DNA of 64,000 bases from Rhizopus arrhizus (Eukaryota > Mucoromycota > Mucoromycetes > Mucorales > Rhizopodaceae). The first letter of the stretch is position 1, and the number at the start of each line of letters is the position of its first letter. Of this stretch, positions 46,540-59,759 are shown in pieces. The notes below the pieces were generated by a model that was not told the DNA's origin, searched no databases, and saw only the letters and a list, made by a program, of their open reading frames with translations. Location: the NCBI GenBank assembly GCA_024220505.1, contig JAKZZE010000008.1, positions 868,001-932,000 of the forward strand, given 5' to 3'. Position numbers and translations under genes: made by a program.

Positions 46540-48500
46540 ATGCCACCTGCAAGTCATGATCATGGTGGACAACCCCAAGCACAATACGGTTATCAACCAC
46601 CGGCCGATAACAATTATTATTATAACAACGGAGCTCAGCAAAACAATGTGTCCATCGGTCGTCGAGCGACCACCTTGGGTCGAGCACCCACCCGTCGTAT
46701 GGCACCCGGTGCAAACTCGATCGCCAACGCAAGTTCGAATATCCAAAGAGGCCGTACACTGATTCGTCCTGATCGATACCAAGAACCTCCTCCTCTCTTG
46801 ACGGGTAAACCGACCGGAGGTCAAAGCCTCTTTGATCCCTGGGTCTTGTTTTCTCGCATCGTGACCTTTTGGGCTTTGCCACCGATGCTGAGGGCGTTCA
46901 AGATGGGCGATGCAGGTATGCAGCAGGCTTGGCGAGAAAAGATCACTTTGTGTTTCATCATTGCTTGTATGGGTGGTTTTGTGGCTTTTATCACAATCGG
47001 TTTAAACGCCACACTCTGTCCTTCGGATCAATCGAACGATCAGCTGAATTATCTCACTTACAATGACACTTCGACCACAGGTAAGAACAGATTCCCCCCT
47101 TTTTTTTTTGCTTGAATGTGTGTGATAACCTATGAATATTAGCCAACATGCTGGGCATCTTGGGCTGGCAATTCAACATCTCCGCCTCTCATCCAACCAG
47201 CGCACTCGAATTTTATGAACTGGCCAAGATACCAGGAACAGACATCACGAATTATTTTACACATGGCCAGGATATACCCGACTGCACCAACACGGGCAAC
47301 GCTGCCGCCTCTGCCTTCACCGCCGTCACGTTCAATCCTTGTTCGGCCGGCACCTGTACCGCGGGTGGGCTGACGTCGACGAATTACAACACGCTCGGGA
47401 TCGTGAACAGTACGAAACAAGTGGGCTTTGATTGGAACCAGCTCGCGTCTGCGAATCTGACAAACTACTTTGTGATCGACGGGGTAGTGCTCAACATGGA
47501 TCCCTACATCCAATACTACCCGACCGCGCTGGCCAACGACGCCCTGGACAGCGTCATCCGTCAGATACTCAACAGCACCTGGGCCGAGGGAGGACGAGAC
47601 GGGACGAAGCTCTTGACCCGACAAGACGCATTCAAGGCGGCCGTGCACTGTCTCACGAAGAAATACCGAGCGGGCCACATTGACAAGAAGTCCACTGGCT
47701 GTTTTGTGTCCCAGATCATCCTGATCTGCTCCCTCGTCGTCGTCCTCGCCATCGTCCTCGCCCGGTTCTTTATGGCCCTCATCTTTTCCTGGTTTGTATC
47801 CCGCAAGCTGTCCAGAAGCCCCCCTCCGGCCCCGAGCAGTGCGATGGCGGCCAAGGACGAGACGATGGAGATGGCCACCATGCTCCAGCAGCGGATGGAT
47901 TCGGGCATCAGCAGCACCCTGACGGCCGCTGGGGCTGGCACGGGCAAGAAGGTGGAGGTCGGAAACGATCTCTATACGGTCCTGCTGATCACCTGCTACT
48001 CTGAAAACACCGAAGGCATCCGAGGCACGGTCGAATCGCTTTCCATGACAGACTATCCGGACGATCGCAAGCTGCTCTTCTTGATCGCGGATGGGATCAT
48101 CACCGGTCATGGCGAGACCCTGTCCACACCCGAGATGTGTCTGAGCCTGATCACCTTTGACGATGAATCCATGAAAAATCCTGAACCGATGGAATACATT
48201 GCCGTCGCCGTCGGTGCCAAACAGTTCAATTGCGCCAAGGTCTATGCTGGTCACTATGTCTGCAAGGGACACAAGGTGCCCATGATCCTCGTTGTCAAAT
48301 CGGGCAATCCGGATGAGCAAGGCAAACCGAAGCCGGGCAATCGTGGCAAGCGTGATTCACAGTTGATTTTGATGAACTTTTTCAGTCGAGTGACTTACAA
48401 TGATCGCATGACGCCTTTGGATTATGACTTGTTTCGAAAGATTCAGTACTTGATGGGTGTCACGCCAGATTATTTTGAATTGGTCTTGATGGTTTGTGTG

Positions 48501-48537
<37 letters not shown>

Positions 48538-49843
48538 AACGCGTGGTGGTTAGGTGGATGCGGACACAAAGGTATATCCGACATCGATGCGATTGCTGGT
48601 GAATTGTATGGTGAATGACAACTTGATCATGGGTTTGTGTGGTGAGACAAAGATTGCGAACAAGCGGGATTCTTGGGTGACAGCGATCCAAGTCTATGAA
48701 TACTTCATCTCGCACCATCTGGCCAAGGGCTTCGAAGCCATCTTTGGTGGTGTGACCTGTCTACCGGGCTGTTTCTGCATGTATCGTCTGAAGGCACGCA
48801 AGGGCGATGGGGATTGGGTACCGATCATTACCAAGCCTGAGATTGTTCAAGAATACTCTTCCAACACGATCGACACCCTCCACCAAAAGAATCTGCTGCT
48901 GCTCGGTGAAGATCGTTTCCTGACCACCCTCATGCTGCGTAATTTCCCTTTTCGAAAGATGGTGTTCACACCGCAAGCGATCTGTAAGACGATCGTGCCA
49001 GATGAATTCAAGGTCTTGCTTTCCCAACGTCGTCGGTGGATCAATTCGACGATTCACAACCTCTTTGAGCTCGTACTGGTGCGTAACTTGTGTGGTACGT
49101 TTTGCTTCTCGATGCAGTTTGTCGTCATGATGGATCTCGTCGGCACCTTGACTTTACCGGTCGCCATCGTCTTGACCGTCGTCTTGATCGCCAGCATGGC
49201 CTCGTCCAAGATCACCTCGGTTTCTACTGCCATCCCTCTCATCCTGCTCATCATCGTCCTCTTTTCACCTGCCTTTTTGATCTTGATCACGACTCGCAAG
49301 TGGGTCTATCTGATGTGGATGATTGTCTATCTGTTTGCTTTACCTGTCTGGAACTTTATCCTGCCTGTCTATGCCTTTTGGCATTTTGATGACTTCTCTT
49401 GGGGTGAGACGAGAAAGGTCGAGGGTGAGACCAAGGAGGATCACTCCAAGAAGGACGGTGTCTTTGATCCTTCCAAGGTGCCCTTGAAGCGGTGGGAGGA
49501 CTATGAACGAAAACGGGTCCGGGCAAACAAACGAAGAGAGAGAAAGGAAAGACAGATGCGGGAGATGATGGGCCCGACTCACTTGATGCATTCGACCGCA
49601 CCGCCCGAGGAAGACGAGTCCAGACGTGGACTGCTAACGGCCGAAGACGATGACATGTCCCAAATGTCCTATCATACCGACATGTCCAATAACCCTCCTC
49701 CTGCTCACTACTTTGATCCTTCCAAAGAAGCGCCTGCCAAGGCCGGTTCTGGCTATTATCCTACCTATCGACCTCAATCCATGGCTCCTCCAGCCGTCAC
49801 CAATCCACAACAACAGCCTCCTCCACCCTTGCCAAAACAATAA
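46540..49843 (+). CDS. Chitin synthase, class IV type (1059 aa)
   Basis: Plasma-membrane glycosyltransferase that polymerises UDP-GlcNAc into chitin (EC 2.4.1.16). Three exons: 46540-47080, 47143-48491 and 48554-49843. After a polar N-terminus come membrane segments ([19 protein letters not shown]; later [20 protein letters not shown]). The catalytic domain then has VLLITCYSE, the nucleotide-binding VDADTKV, the [11 protein letters not shown] motif and the chitin synthase signature [13 protein letters not shown]. Three to five membrane helices follow ([20 protein letters not shown] and onward). The tail is charged, then Pro-rich. There is no myosin motor, so it is Chs3/class IV-like rather than class V/VII. 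GC content is higher than in the surroundings, as expected for a highly expressed gene. Confidence 0.93.
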
Positions 49844-50382
49844 ACACAAAAGAAAGGAATCATGTATTATTATCATTGATTTTTTATTCATCTCCCCTCC
49901 TCCTTCCTTTTTTCTTTCTTGTTTTTTATATAGTCACTTTTTTACATATACAAATAAAAGAAAATAGCATTTATATATTTTTTCAAAAAAAAAAAAGACT
50001 GAATCCAATGAAATCATGCTTGATAACAACCCAAGGCGACAGAGAGAATGAGGACGCATCACGGTGGTCTATCGATCCTACATGATGAAACAAGCATCAC
50101 TGTGACATCTGCCCCTTTGCTGTACGAAGCAAATGAGCCTCTTTATCCAACTCCGTTTCAACCTGTTTCTTTCTACACATCAGACAGCCAGTGACGTGTT
50201 GGATTTCTCCTCTTTTCTATCGCTCGGGCACTCGTCGTGGGTTTCCATTCGAGTGCGACCCATAAGCCAAGAAATGGGTTTTGGAAAAGGACAGATTGTC
50301 TTAGGAGAGTCAAGTGGGTTTGGGTTGGTATGGTCGTCTAATGATTTGCAAGACGATAAAAGGAAATTAAAAGCCAAAAGGG

Positions 50383-50430
<48 letters not shown>

Positions 50431-50700
50431 TTTTTGACAAGTTCAAATGGAGATGCAAAGATGTAATAAACCAAGTCGATGATGTTGAGTCATAGTGTGG
50501 TTATTGACATGATTCTGGTTGGAAATAAAAGATGTGTACCAGGACAAGCAGTTTAGAATATTCATAGTGATCGTGTTGCCAAAAGAAGAAGAGAGCTCGA
50601 CGGTGCCGTGCTAGAGGGGTATGCTTGAAATGTAACAGCTCGTTCTTTATTGTGAAAGAGAGAGAAGCTATCGTCATTTTGAATGCAAAAGTAAATTTAA
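49844..50700. other. Intergenic region after the chitin synthase
   Basis: 3' UTR of the chitin synthase, then a GC-richer stretch at 50030-50380 and an A44 tract (50383-50426). The stretch before the A tract is open in one frame but shows no domain. From about 50680 the transposon-rich region begins. Confidence 0.4.
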
Positions 50701-51426
50701 AGACAAAATCTTTCTTGACAAGACTGACCAGCAGATCTTATAGATCAGTCTTGCTATAACAATAGCCTGGTAAAGTTCCGTGTTATGATACGGTTGGAGA
50801 TACAAGCGTTTTGATAAAGCTTTAAAAAAGAGTTGAAAGTATTTGATAATAGATTTGCTTGTCGCAAGTGACCGCCAGATCTTGTAGATCAGATTTGTTT
50901 TAAAGAAAGATAAATTCGATTTGAACAAGATCGATGACTTGATGGGACTTGACTTGTTTGAGTTATAAGGTAAAGATCAAACAGTTTCAATAAAAAAAAA
51001 ATGATACTTGAGATTTATTTGAATAAACAGATTTTTGTAAAGTAACATTAGGTTTGTCAATAGTAAATTGTGTAAAAATAAAAGGTGATGAAAATGAGAA
51101 AATGTTGTTTGGTTCGACAGCATCATTTCCCAAAACTTGAATACAATATTGTAACAAAAGATGTGACTTACATTATTTTTTATTTTTTCGAAAAATTTGC
51201 ACCAAGTCTCATTATTTGTTACAGTTTTGTAATAGAATGACAAAAAGAATAATAAGTCTTGAATTTAACTTTGATTCGCTTGTTGTAACTAAACACTAGA
51301 TCTTTTTAAAATATCAAGCTTATTTAAGAGTGTGATACCCAAAGATTCAGAGGTATACTTAATTTATTAGATATTTATAAAAGTAAAATCAAAGAAATAA
51401 AAAGGTTGTCCTTTATTCAAAAATAT

Positions 51427-51936
51427 TGTGAGATTGGAGTTTGTAAGATTTATATAGCATTAAATAGGTTTGTATCAGATAAGATCAAAGATTTAGGTAG
51501 GATTTGATTCCAAAAATAGTAATGATTTGAATATGAGTTGCTTGCGTTAAGTAAGCACCAGATCTTATTAAGTAGATAAAACAGTTTTGAGTAAAGTAAA
51601 AGTAAAAAGATAAAATAAAAAGGATTTACAATGAGGTGTATATACTTCAAGGGACTTCTTGTTCTTGATACTAAGTAAAATAAAAGAAAAACAAAAGAGA
51701 TTTACTTTGGATGATATTTATTAAAATAATCAAAAAGTAAAGTGGTGAAGTAAAAGTAAGTATATGACATATTGAAGTTATTTATATGTTTTTTGGTTTT
51801 TCTGATTATATGCTGTTTTTGGCTGATGTATTGATAAAAGCTTCATTTTGTATGTATTCATAGAGCTATATGAATTCACAGAGTTGTATGAACTGGCATG
51901 ATTGTATGAATTCAGGAAAGGCTCGTGACACCAACA
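51427..51936 (+). repeat. Well-preserved LTR-like unit A
   Basis: About 510 bases. Very similar to 55606-56203, including a stretch of more than 100 bases around 51610-51735 that matches 55830-55955 with few differences. Starts near TTGTGAGATT and ends CACCAACA. Confidence 0.6.
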
Positions 51937-52908
51937 TCTGAGTTTTCTACAGTCACTGTGCTATAGTGGCTTGACTTGACATTGGTGTTGTGGGATTATT
52001 AGGCTTTCGGGTTTAAGTAGGTTTGATATAAGTTATTGAGACAAAGTTTTAGTAATTGAATAAAGTATTGGGCAAAGTAGGATCCAAAAAGAATAGATAA
52101 TTCGAGTTATAAGTTCGCCTGTGTAGAGTGACCACCAGATCTTGTTAAGTAGATCAGACTGAATTGAATAAAAGTAAAATAAAAAGATGAAAGATAAAAG
52201 ATAAAATAAAAAAGAGATTACAATGAAGTATATGATTCAAGGGATTATTATTTCTTCCTATTTATAAAATAAAAGAAGTATTTTGTTTCAAAGGAGATTT
52301 ATTTGGATAAGATAACATAATAATAATAATGCTTGGTAAATTGTTGATATTTATATGCTTTTGGTTTTCTTGATTTTGTGATGTTTTTAGATTTTTGTGT
52401 TTTCCTTTGAATTATGAATTTTGTTGAGTTTTTCAATTTTATTGAGTTATCAAAAATATTGAGGATATGAACTTAGTCCAGGTTCGAACTTTCTTTGTCA
52501 AGTGCTACTGTTTGATTAAAAAAATTTCTATTTTCGTCATAATGTTATTCTTATTGGATGTCTTGTAAGTTTGAGTGTTAATTGAATAAAGCTTGCTTGT
52601 AAAGCTTGATTGTAAGGTTAAGATTGCTTTGTAATTTGCTGTTTTATATAAAATTTAAACGGATGCTTGTTAAGTAATAACCACCAAATCTTATATATAA
52701 AATCAATACGATGTTTCTTGATAACATAATATAAAAAGTAAAGTAAAATAAGAGATATGGAACTTTTTTTATGAGTAAGTTGGCCTGTTTTATTGAGTTA
52801 AGTATATAAAAATATAAAAGAACTTGACTAATTTATCCTCCTTTGACTGAATGATTGAGATACATATATGAATTTTTTTTTTTTGACTTTTTCCACTTTT
52901 GCTTGGTG

Positions 52909-53626
52909 AATTGTCTCTACCCTCTCACAAATGGACTCAATTTTGGAACTTTCCATTGTCTCATCATTGTCGAAATATCTGGTACAGGTTACTACATGGC
53001 AAAATCCCCTGCAGGACACTCTTGCACCGCATCATGCCGGTTGCGTTTACATCAGCTTGCTGTCCTGTGTGTCTTACGGAGGAAGATACGTTGGATCACT
53101 TTCTCCTTTTGTGTCCCTCTAAGCAGGCAGTGTGGCGACATACATGGTCTCAGCATCTCGGCGTACTTCACTTCGATCCGGCTTTTGTTCGACGAGCTCT
53201 GTTCTCTCTTGTGTTTCCCTCCGAAGATTCCTGCAAATCTCCTGTAGCCGCTTCAATTGTTATCGGGCATACTTTAGTTGCAATTTGGCGTGCTCATTGG
53301 GCTTTGGTTTTCGACAACAAGCCTTTCGTCCCCGAAACTATTATTCCTCAAGTGTCGAAGTTGCTTCTCACGTCGCATAAAGAAAGTCTTTACCTTTCGC
53401 GCTGCTCCCCTCTACCGGTGCCTCATTTTTTTCTTTGAAATCTTAATTAGTATGACTCATATCCTCATCACTTCGAACATTTCAAACATCTCAAAAAAAA
53501 AAAAAAAAACCACCACTTATACCCTTTCCCTAAAATTTAAAAATCCCAAAAACAATTTCTGTGACTCGATCCTTCGTCACTCATAATAAACTTGAGCGCA
53601 AGCTCTTCATAAAAAAAAAAAAAAAA
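52909..53626 (+). mobile_element. 5'-truncated LINE (zf-RVT end) with target-site duplication
   Basis: Encodes the C-terminal end of a non-LTR retrotransposon polyprotein: FPLSHHCRNIWYRLLHGKIP, then the zf-RVT zinc motif CPVCLTEEDTLDHFLLLCP and VWRHTWSQHLG. The body ends in an A17 tail at 53610-53626. ACTTTTGCTTGGTG occurs at 52895-52908 and again at 53627-53640, a perfect 14-bp target-site duplication. The insertion sits inside the LTR-like array. It lacks the reverse transcriptase core, so it is dead on arrival. Confidence 0.85.
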
Positions 53627-55605
53627 ACTTTTGCTTGGTGTAACCTCTTTACTCACTACTGTAATTTTTCTTCTTTTAATGGCTTGCAAGAATTAACAGT
53701 TTTGAAATAGAATAAAAATTGATAAAAATAAATAAAAATAATAGTTGGGTTAAGTATTGATATTAGATTCGCTTGTAAGTGACCACCAGATCTTGTTAAG
53801 TAGATCAAACTTGTTTGTAATAAGGTAACTTGATGAGAGTTTTTAATAATGTTTACAATGAAGATAATTGGCTTCAAGGGACTTGCCTTGCTTGTATTTT
53901 AAGCGTGTTATACCAAAAGATTCAGGGATAAAGATACTTGATTTATTGGATAAAATATATTTAAAATAAGTAAAGTTAAGGTATGTAAGTCAAGAGAAGT
54001 GTAGTAAAATAAAAATAAAAACCTGTCTATTTTATGGACAAAGGAAAATAAGATTTGATTTTTGAAGTAAGGTTCGATTTTTGAATTAAGATTTGACTTT
54101 TGAAATAAGCTTTGGTTTTTGAAATAAGCTCTGATTTTTGAAATAAGGTCCAAATATTGAATAAAGTTCAAAAATTTAAATAGATTCGGCATAGTGGTGT
54201 TACTTAGTAGGTATCTGTGATTTGAGTATAAGTTTGTAGGGTAGATTTGATGTATTTAGTTGTTGTTTGAGGTGTTTCGTAAGAGAAACTTGTTATTATT
54301 GATATAAAGTTTAAGCGAAAGCTTGATATAGGTAGTGACCACCAGATCTTGTTTGTTAAGATCGATGAAAAATGTATTGTAAAATAAAAAGGGGTTCAAA
54401 GAGCTCAATGAAGAGTCTGAATATAAGATATAAATGATTCTTTTATTGATGTTAATAAGAATAAGAATAAAAATAAAAAAAGGCTTGTTGGATATTTATA
54501 TAAAATTTGTTGCCTTGATATTGCTTGTTAGATTAATTTTTCCTTTAACCTAAAGTTTTCAGTCTAGCGACTCAAGTCATTTTGTTGACTCAAGTCGCTA
54601 AAACGACTTGCATCGGAAGGGACTTGTACGACCTGATTGTCATTTTTGTCACAGTGGATTTACAAGGCGCAGTCATCATTGGCACTAATATTGTAACTTG
54701 CTTCGTCACAGTGCTGTTATTTTAAACCTTGTAAGTTGGGTGTATGTTTTATATAGAAGTTTTTCTTGAAATTTTAAAGTAAGGTACTGTAGTGACCACC
54801 ACATCTTTTATGTAAGATCAAATATAAGTAAATAAAATGTAAAGATAAAAAAAATAAAGGGATCAGGAACTTTTTATGAGAAGATTGCCTGTTTATTGAA
54901 TAATATAAAAAGAATATACGAGTAGAACTGTACTGTCCTTTTTCTTTGACTAAATGGCTGTGATATCTATATGCAATATTTTTTTCTTCTTCTTTTTGAC
55001 TTCATTTTTTTGACTTTTTTTCTTTTTCTTGACTTTTTTTACTTTTTTGACCTTTCTCATTGTTTTGACTTTATTTTTTAGCTTCTTTGTTACAGTGTAA
55101 CTTGTTAGTACTTGGGATTTGGGTTGTATTAAAGTGATATAGATTTATTTTATTTGAAGTTAGAAGCCTTGAATGACTTGAGTTTAATTAACTTGACTGA
55201 ACGTTTAATAGTTCTTTTGACAGAGTAATTTGGCTTTAATTAGTGACCACCAGATTTTTATAGATCAATAAGGTTAAGAGTAAGATTATTTTATAAAAGA
55301 TAAAAAATAAAAGGGATCTTTCTTGATTCGTGATAGCTCTAGTATTAGATCAGAAAGAATAAGTAAAAATAAAAGAAAAGAAAAGGTAATTGTGACCCAA
55401 TAAGAAAAGATTGCTTTCTAAACGCAAGAAGATTTGATTTATTGAATGTGTTATTTTGTTTGAAAATATTCATCTTATTTATATAAAAATATTGGGCGCC
55501 TTTTGTCTCTTGTCATGAACTGGAAATTACAGTTCACGTTCTTCATCCAAACTGTCATTATACATGACTGTATCGGGAACTGAACCATCGTTCGTGCAAC
55601 AACAG

Positions 55606-56203
55606 TGCTGTGAGATTAGAGTTTGTAAGTTTATTATAGTGTTAAACAGATTTGATTTAAGAGAGTCTTGATATAAGATCAAAGGTTTAGGTAGGATTTG
55701 ATTCCAAAAAGAGTAATGATTTGAGTATGAGTTGCTTGCGTCAAGTAACCAACAGATCTTATTAAGTAGATAAAACAGTTTTGAGTAAAGTAAAAATAAA
55801 AAGGTAAAGTAAAGATAAAAGAAAATAAAAAGGATTTACAATGAGGTGTATATACTTCAAGGGACTTCTTGTTCTTGATACTAAGTAAAATAAAAGAAAA
55901 ACAAAAGAGATTTACTTTGGATGATATTTATTAAAATAATCAAAAAGCAAAGTAAATAAAGTAGAGTAAGTAGTTAAAGTAGGTGAAGTCAAAAAAAAAA
56001 AAAAAAAGAATAAGAAAATACATTCGGCTATTTATATTTTTTTGGTTTTTTCTGATTATATGTTGTTTTTGCTGATGGTTTGATAAAAGTTTAATTTTGT
56101 ATGAATTCATAGAGTTATATGAATTCACAGAGTTGTATTAATTCACGAAGCTGTATAAATTTGCATGGTTGTATGAATTTGGGCAAGGTTCGTGGCACCA
56201 ACA
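55606..56203 (+). repeat. Well-preserved LTR-like unit B
   Basis: About 600 bases, TGCTGTGAGATT to CACCAACA. Close relative of unit A (51427-51936) but with an extra A-rich segment around 55990-56010. Confidence 0.6.
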
Positions 56204-56529
56204 TGTGGAATGGGCGAGTTGTTTCTCTCGATTAATAAAATTAACAAATAAATCAAATAATCGATGAGTCTCTTGAGCCTCTTTATTGAGTAAGGACGAG
56301 AGAGAGAGCCCATTCAGTACAAACTACGTCTTAGAATATAACAATATGATTTAGGGTCCGAGGTAGTACGGTATAAATTGTGTCGGCTGTTTATCGTACA
56401 TAGCACGAGCTCTTTTTCCGCTTTCCATCACTTTCTATAAGTTTTTTCCTTTTTTGGCAAGCGACGCAAAGGCACTTTTATACATTATTCAAAACTACAT
56501 TCCTACATCACAACCACCGACAATTGTAA
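56204..56529 (+). other. Probable LINE 5' untranslated region
   Basis: Sequence between the LTR-like array and the LINE ORF1 start. No coding frame. It probably belongs to the 5' end of the LINE, but its left boundary cannot be fixed. Confidence 0.35.
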
Positions 56530-56553
56530 ATGCCACCATCAAGTGGCCCTTAC

Positions 56554-57134
56554 TGTTATGTTCTGGTAAAGTAATTTAAAGGTAGCGATAAAAACCAAAG
56601 AATACTTTTTGAGACTGAACTTTATTTAAGACAATCTTAATTGTTAAAAAAGAAATCATTACAAAGTCTACTATTTATATTCTTCTATCAGTTGGCGGGT
56701 AAATGAGTAGTTATAAGCGTAGATCCAATAATTGACATGTTTGATTGAAGAATGATCACTGAATCGATTATGAAAATTTTTAATTCGTTGTTTTTATAGA
56801 TCTTATTGTTCTTTAACTGATCTGGGAGAATTGTCCCGTCTTCATTGAGAGGAAAGATATATTTATATGAAATGCCTCCAGTCAGATCAAAGTTGACTAG
56901 GTACCTGATCCATTATTATTCATTTACAGAATTGATGAATAGTAAAGGTCATGACTTATTTATTGTTCATGTTTACTTTATAGAATGAATCTAATAGTGA
57001 TAGTTTTATATAAAAAGAAGAAGAATATATTTTATTTGATAAAGATTTAAATTATTATCTTTTATCAATTTTAATATACTTCTTTTAGTTGTGATTATTC
57101 AATGTCCGTTATGATCAGACGCTGTTCTACAACA
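56554..57134. mobile_element. LTR insertion 1 in LINE ORF1 (TSD CTTAC)
   Basis: 581 bases, starting TGTTATGTTC and ending TCTACAACA, flanked by CTTAC at 56549-56553 and 57135-57139. Contains GAGACTGAACTTTATTTAAG and a TATTTATAT-like segment, as do the other insertions. No coding capacity. Confidence 0.8.
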
Positions 57135-57399
57135 CTTACAAAGTACAGCAATCTGTTCTGACACAAGAACAACTTGCTGAAGTGGATTCACATTTAAAAT
57201 CTATCGCAAGCAGCTTCAATGTTTTGCATGCCATAACACAACTACTTTCCACCGACATAGATATTCATCTCGAGATCCCACTCAACCACAGTTTGTGTGT
57301 ACCTCCTGCAAGAAGTATACTCCTTCCCACACAATGTACCATATGCTCAAGGTCGCTGCTTCCGGAGCTCAACCCGAAGATATGGAACGCACACCTAAC

Positions 57400-57823
57400 T
57401 GTTTTGCCAAGTATTAAAATAAGAGACAAAAACTAAAAGAGACAATAGTTGTGAAACTAAAGATTATATATTGCTTTATTAATAAAAACATTTGAGGCTA
57501 TTTATACTTTTTGGATGTCTGGATCTTTACCGCTATTTCAATTGATCGGTTAAAAGAATAATGTGGGAAGGATGGGAAGATAAAGGAAAGATAGTAGATA
57601 ATCAATAGCCGCTGTCTTCTTGACGAATCAAGGGACAATGAAGTAGATAAATTATTGATCTAACGATAATTATCGAATAAGGTTGGATTGAACAGCCGTT
57701 GTTATAATCAGGTTCCGATATAGTCGTGGGAACGCCGACAGGGACAACAGGGCAAAGTGGGCTATTGCAAAGATCTCACGTTTATCCATGAATATTCACT
57801 TTACTAATTGTGTGGATACAACA
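57400..57823. mobile_element. Solo LTR insertion 2 in LINE ORF1 (TSD CTAAC)
   Basis: 424 bases, TGTTTTGCCAAG to GGATACAACA, flanked by CTAAC at 57395-57399 and 57824-57828. Shares GAGAC, TTTATT and GGCTATTTATACTTTT blocks with the other insertions. Confidence 0.85.
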
Positions 57824-58229
57824 CTAACAATCCTGCAACTACGTCAAATGATGACACACCCAGTTTAACTCAGACCAGTAGTACTGAAGACCCTCAAGCT
57901 GTCATCAATCATTTACAACAAATGGTGGAGAAGCTGACCTCCGAACTCTCTAAGGCTAATCTCGCCATTCAACACCTCCAGAGCCAGTTGGATTCTTTCA
58001 CCTCCCAGGGATCCCCTATAGCCAACTCACAGGAATTCCCTACCATTGCTGAATCTAACAATAACAACAATACTCATTTTCCCGATGCACCTTGGCATAA
58101 TCCAGCAAAAATCGACTCTATAAGCAATCCTTATTTCGTCAAAAAGATCTACGTCGTGCTCAACGTGAAGCCGCCGCTGCATGTTTCTTCCAACCACCTT
58201 TGCCCAATCAAGGCTTTAAGTACCTCTAT

Positions 58230-58644
58230 TGATTTATCCAAGAATAGAAAGGAACAAGAGAGGACGAGACTCGATAAAGAGATTATTTTATTTAATAAGA
58301 AAATGATACTCTATTTATACTTTTCATACACGGATAATATTTCATGTCATGGATTAATAATTAATGAGTATGATATAACTGATGACAAATAGATAATGGT
58401 TACGTGTTCTTCCATTGTTATCTTTGTCATCATAAGCATTTATCCATAGAATACTCGTATATGATTGACTGCGATTGACTGTGATTTAGTTCCTGGATTT
58501 AATATAATTTAACCGTGCAATTACGCAGCATCTTATCCTTAATGAAGATTATCCGAATTAACCTGTAGCCTATCTATTGGATATATTTTACATGTAGCTT
58601 ATTAATACTGTTTTCATATCGAGTTATGAATGATGGATACATCA
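58230..58644. mobile_element. Solo LTR insertion 3 in LINE ORF1 (TSD TCTAT)
   Basis: 415 bases, TGATTTATCC to GGATACATCA, flanked by TCTAT at 58225-58229 and 58645-58649. The end GGATACAnCA is shared with insertion 2, so they are the same family. Confidence 0.85.
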
Positions 58645-58937
58645 TCTATATTCCTACGAAAGCACGAATCCCTGTTGGCACCCTTCGCACGATGTTTCGT
58701 CGTATGGGCGTCAATAATGCCCGGCTACTTGATATTCATTACCTAGCACGTCATACTGCTGCTGTTCTTATTCATAACGACTTCGAATCCGAATTCGCCG
58801 ACCTCTTAACGAAACATCGAATTTCACACAACGAGAACTTTAATCCTAATAGCGGCTCAATCCTTGAGGATCATAACCTCAGAGATCTCTCTACTACTGA
58901 ACAAGATGAAATTGCTCGAAGACACCAAATTGCAAGA

Positions 58938-59759
58938 TGTGTTATCTTTGTGATATTTAGGGTTTATAATATAAAAAAGTACTAAGTCAATCAACAAATA
59001 TAAAAATAAGTGAGACTCAAAGTAGATTGTCCTTTATTCAAGTTAAAAATATGAGGGTATTTATACTTTTCTATCCACGGCTAAATAATAGTATTCACAG
59101 TATATGATTATTGATTATTAATCGATATTAGACGATGCGTTAATTATATGATTGGTATTGTTTAACATCTTTTATCAAGAAGTAATTATTAATCCTGATT
59201 CAGGAACTTGTTAGAATATTCTGGAGTGGATCGGGATATGATTTTATTTGACGTGGCATAATACAATGTCCGATATTCCTAATTTGGATGATCATTGTTC
59301 GTAGTAATTTACAGTATTACTTTATTATATGTGTAAATACCACAATCTTGTAAGAATAAAAAAGACTATAAAATTCAACGAGACTTAAAAAAGTTATATT
59401 TTTATTTAATATTATTGTATCTGGTATTTATATCCTTTTCATGAAGATTCAATTAAATCCTTTTCAAGATACTTTAATTAATTATAGCTGTAGATCTAGC
59501 ATGAATAAATTTTAGTATGAAGACCTGTTCCTGATTATGCAAGTGGACTGTTTATAATTATTTAAGTAGATCTATTTTTCATTTATGTCTCATTGCATCA
59601 GAAGCTATATTAAAACAACTTGTATTGAGTTAAAGGAGTGGAATTAGTTATGACCGAATAATAGAGAAAAGACTGTAATAAATCTTTGTAAAGCATTCAC
59701 TACTCTGATTTCTTATAAAGTGAATATGAATCATGTTTAAAGTATGTTGGGATACGACA
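58938..59759. mobile_element. Composite LTR insertion 4 in LINE ORF1 (TSD CAAGA)
   Basis: 822 bases flanked by CAAGA at 58933-58937 and 59760-59764, beginning TGTGTTATC and ending GGATACGACA. It consists of two LTR-like units in the same orientation (58938-59344 and 59349-59759) separated by only four bases. Each unit has its own GAGACT, TTTATT and TATTTATA blocks. Either an element with its interior deleted or one LTR inserted next to another. Confidence 0.7.

Larger units (their letters stand above)
50701..56203 (+). repeat. Head-to-tail array of degenerate LTR-like units
   Basis: A motif close to GACCACCAGATCTTGTTAAG recurs in the same orientation near 50726, 50869, 51286, 51553, 52127, 52678, 53779, 54335, 54791, 55241 and 55749. 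Most copies are followed by a (G)TAAAGTAAAATAAAA-type A-rich stretch, a TTTATTxAA stretch and a TATTTATAT-type segment before the next unit. Best-preserved units begin TG(T/C)TGTGAGATT and end CACCAACA, so they have TG...CA termini like LTRs. No gag or pol coding sequence lies between them. One spacing is doubled by a LINE insertion. This looks like a tandem or nested pile of solo LTR-like sequences. Confidence 0.65.

Noticed and set aside
47139..48320. 393-codon minus-strand ORF over the chitin synthase
   Set aside because: Antisense shadow of a GC-rich coding exon; the sense strand has all catalytic motifs.
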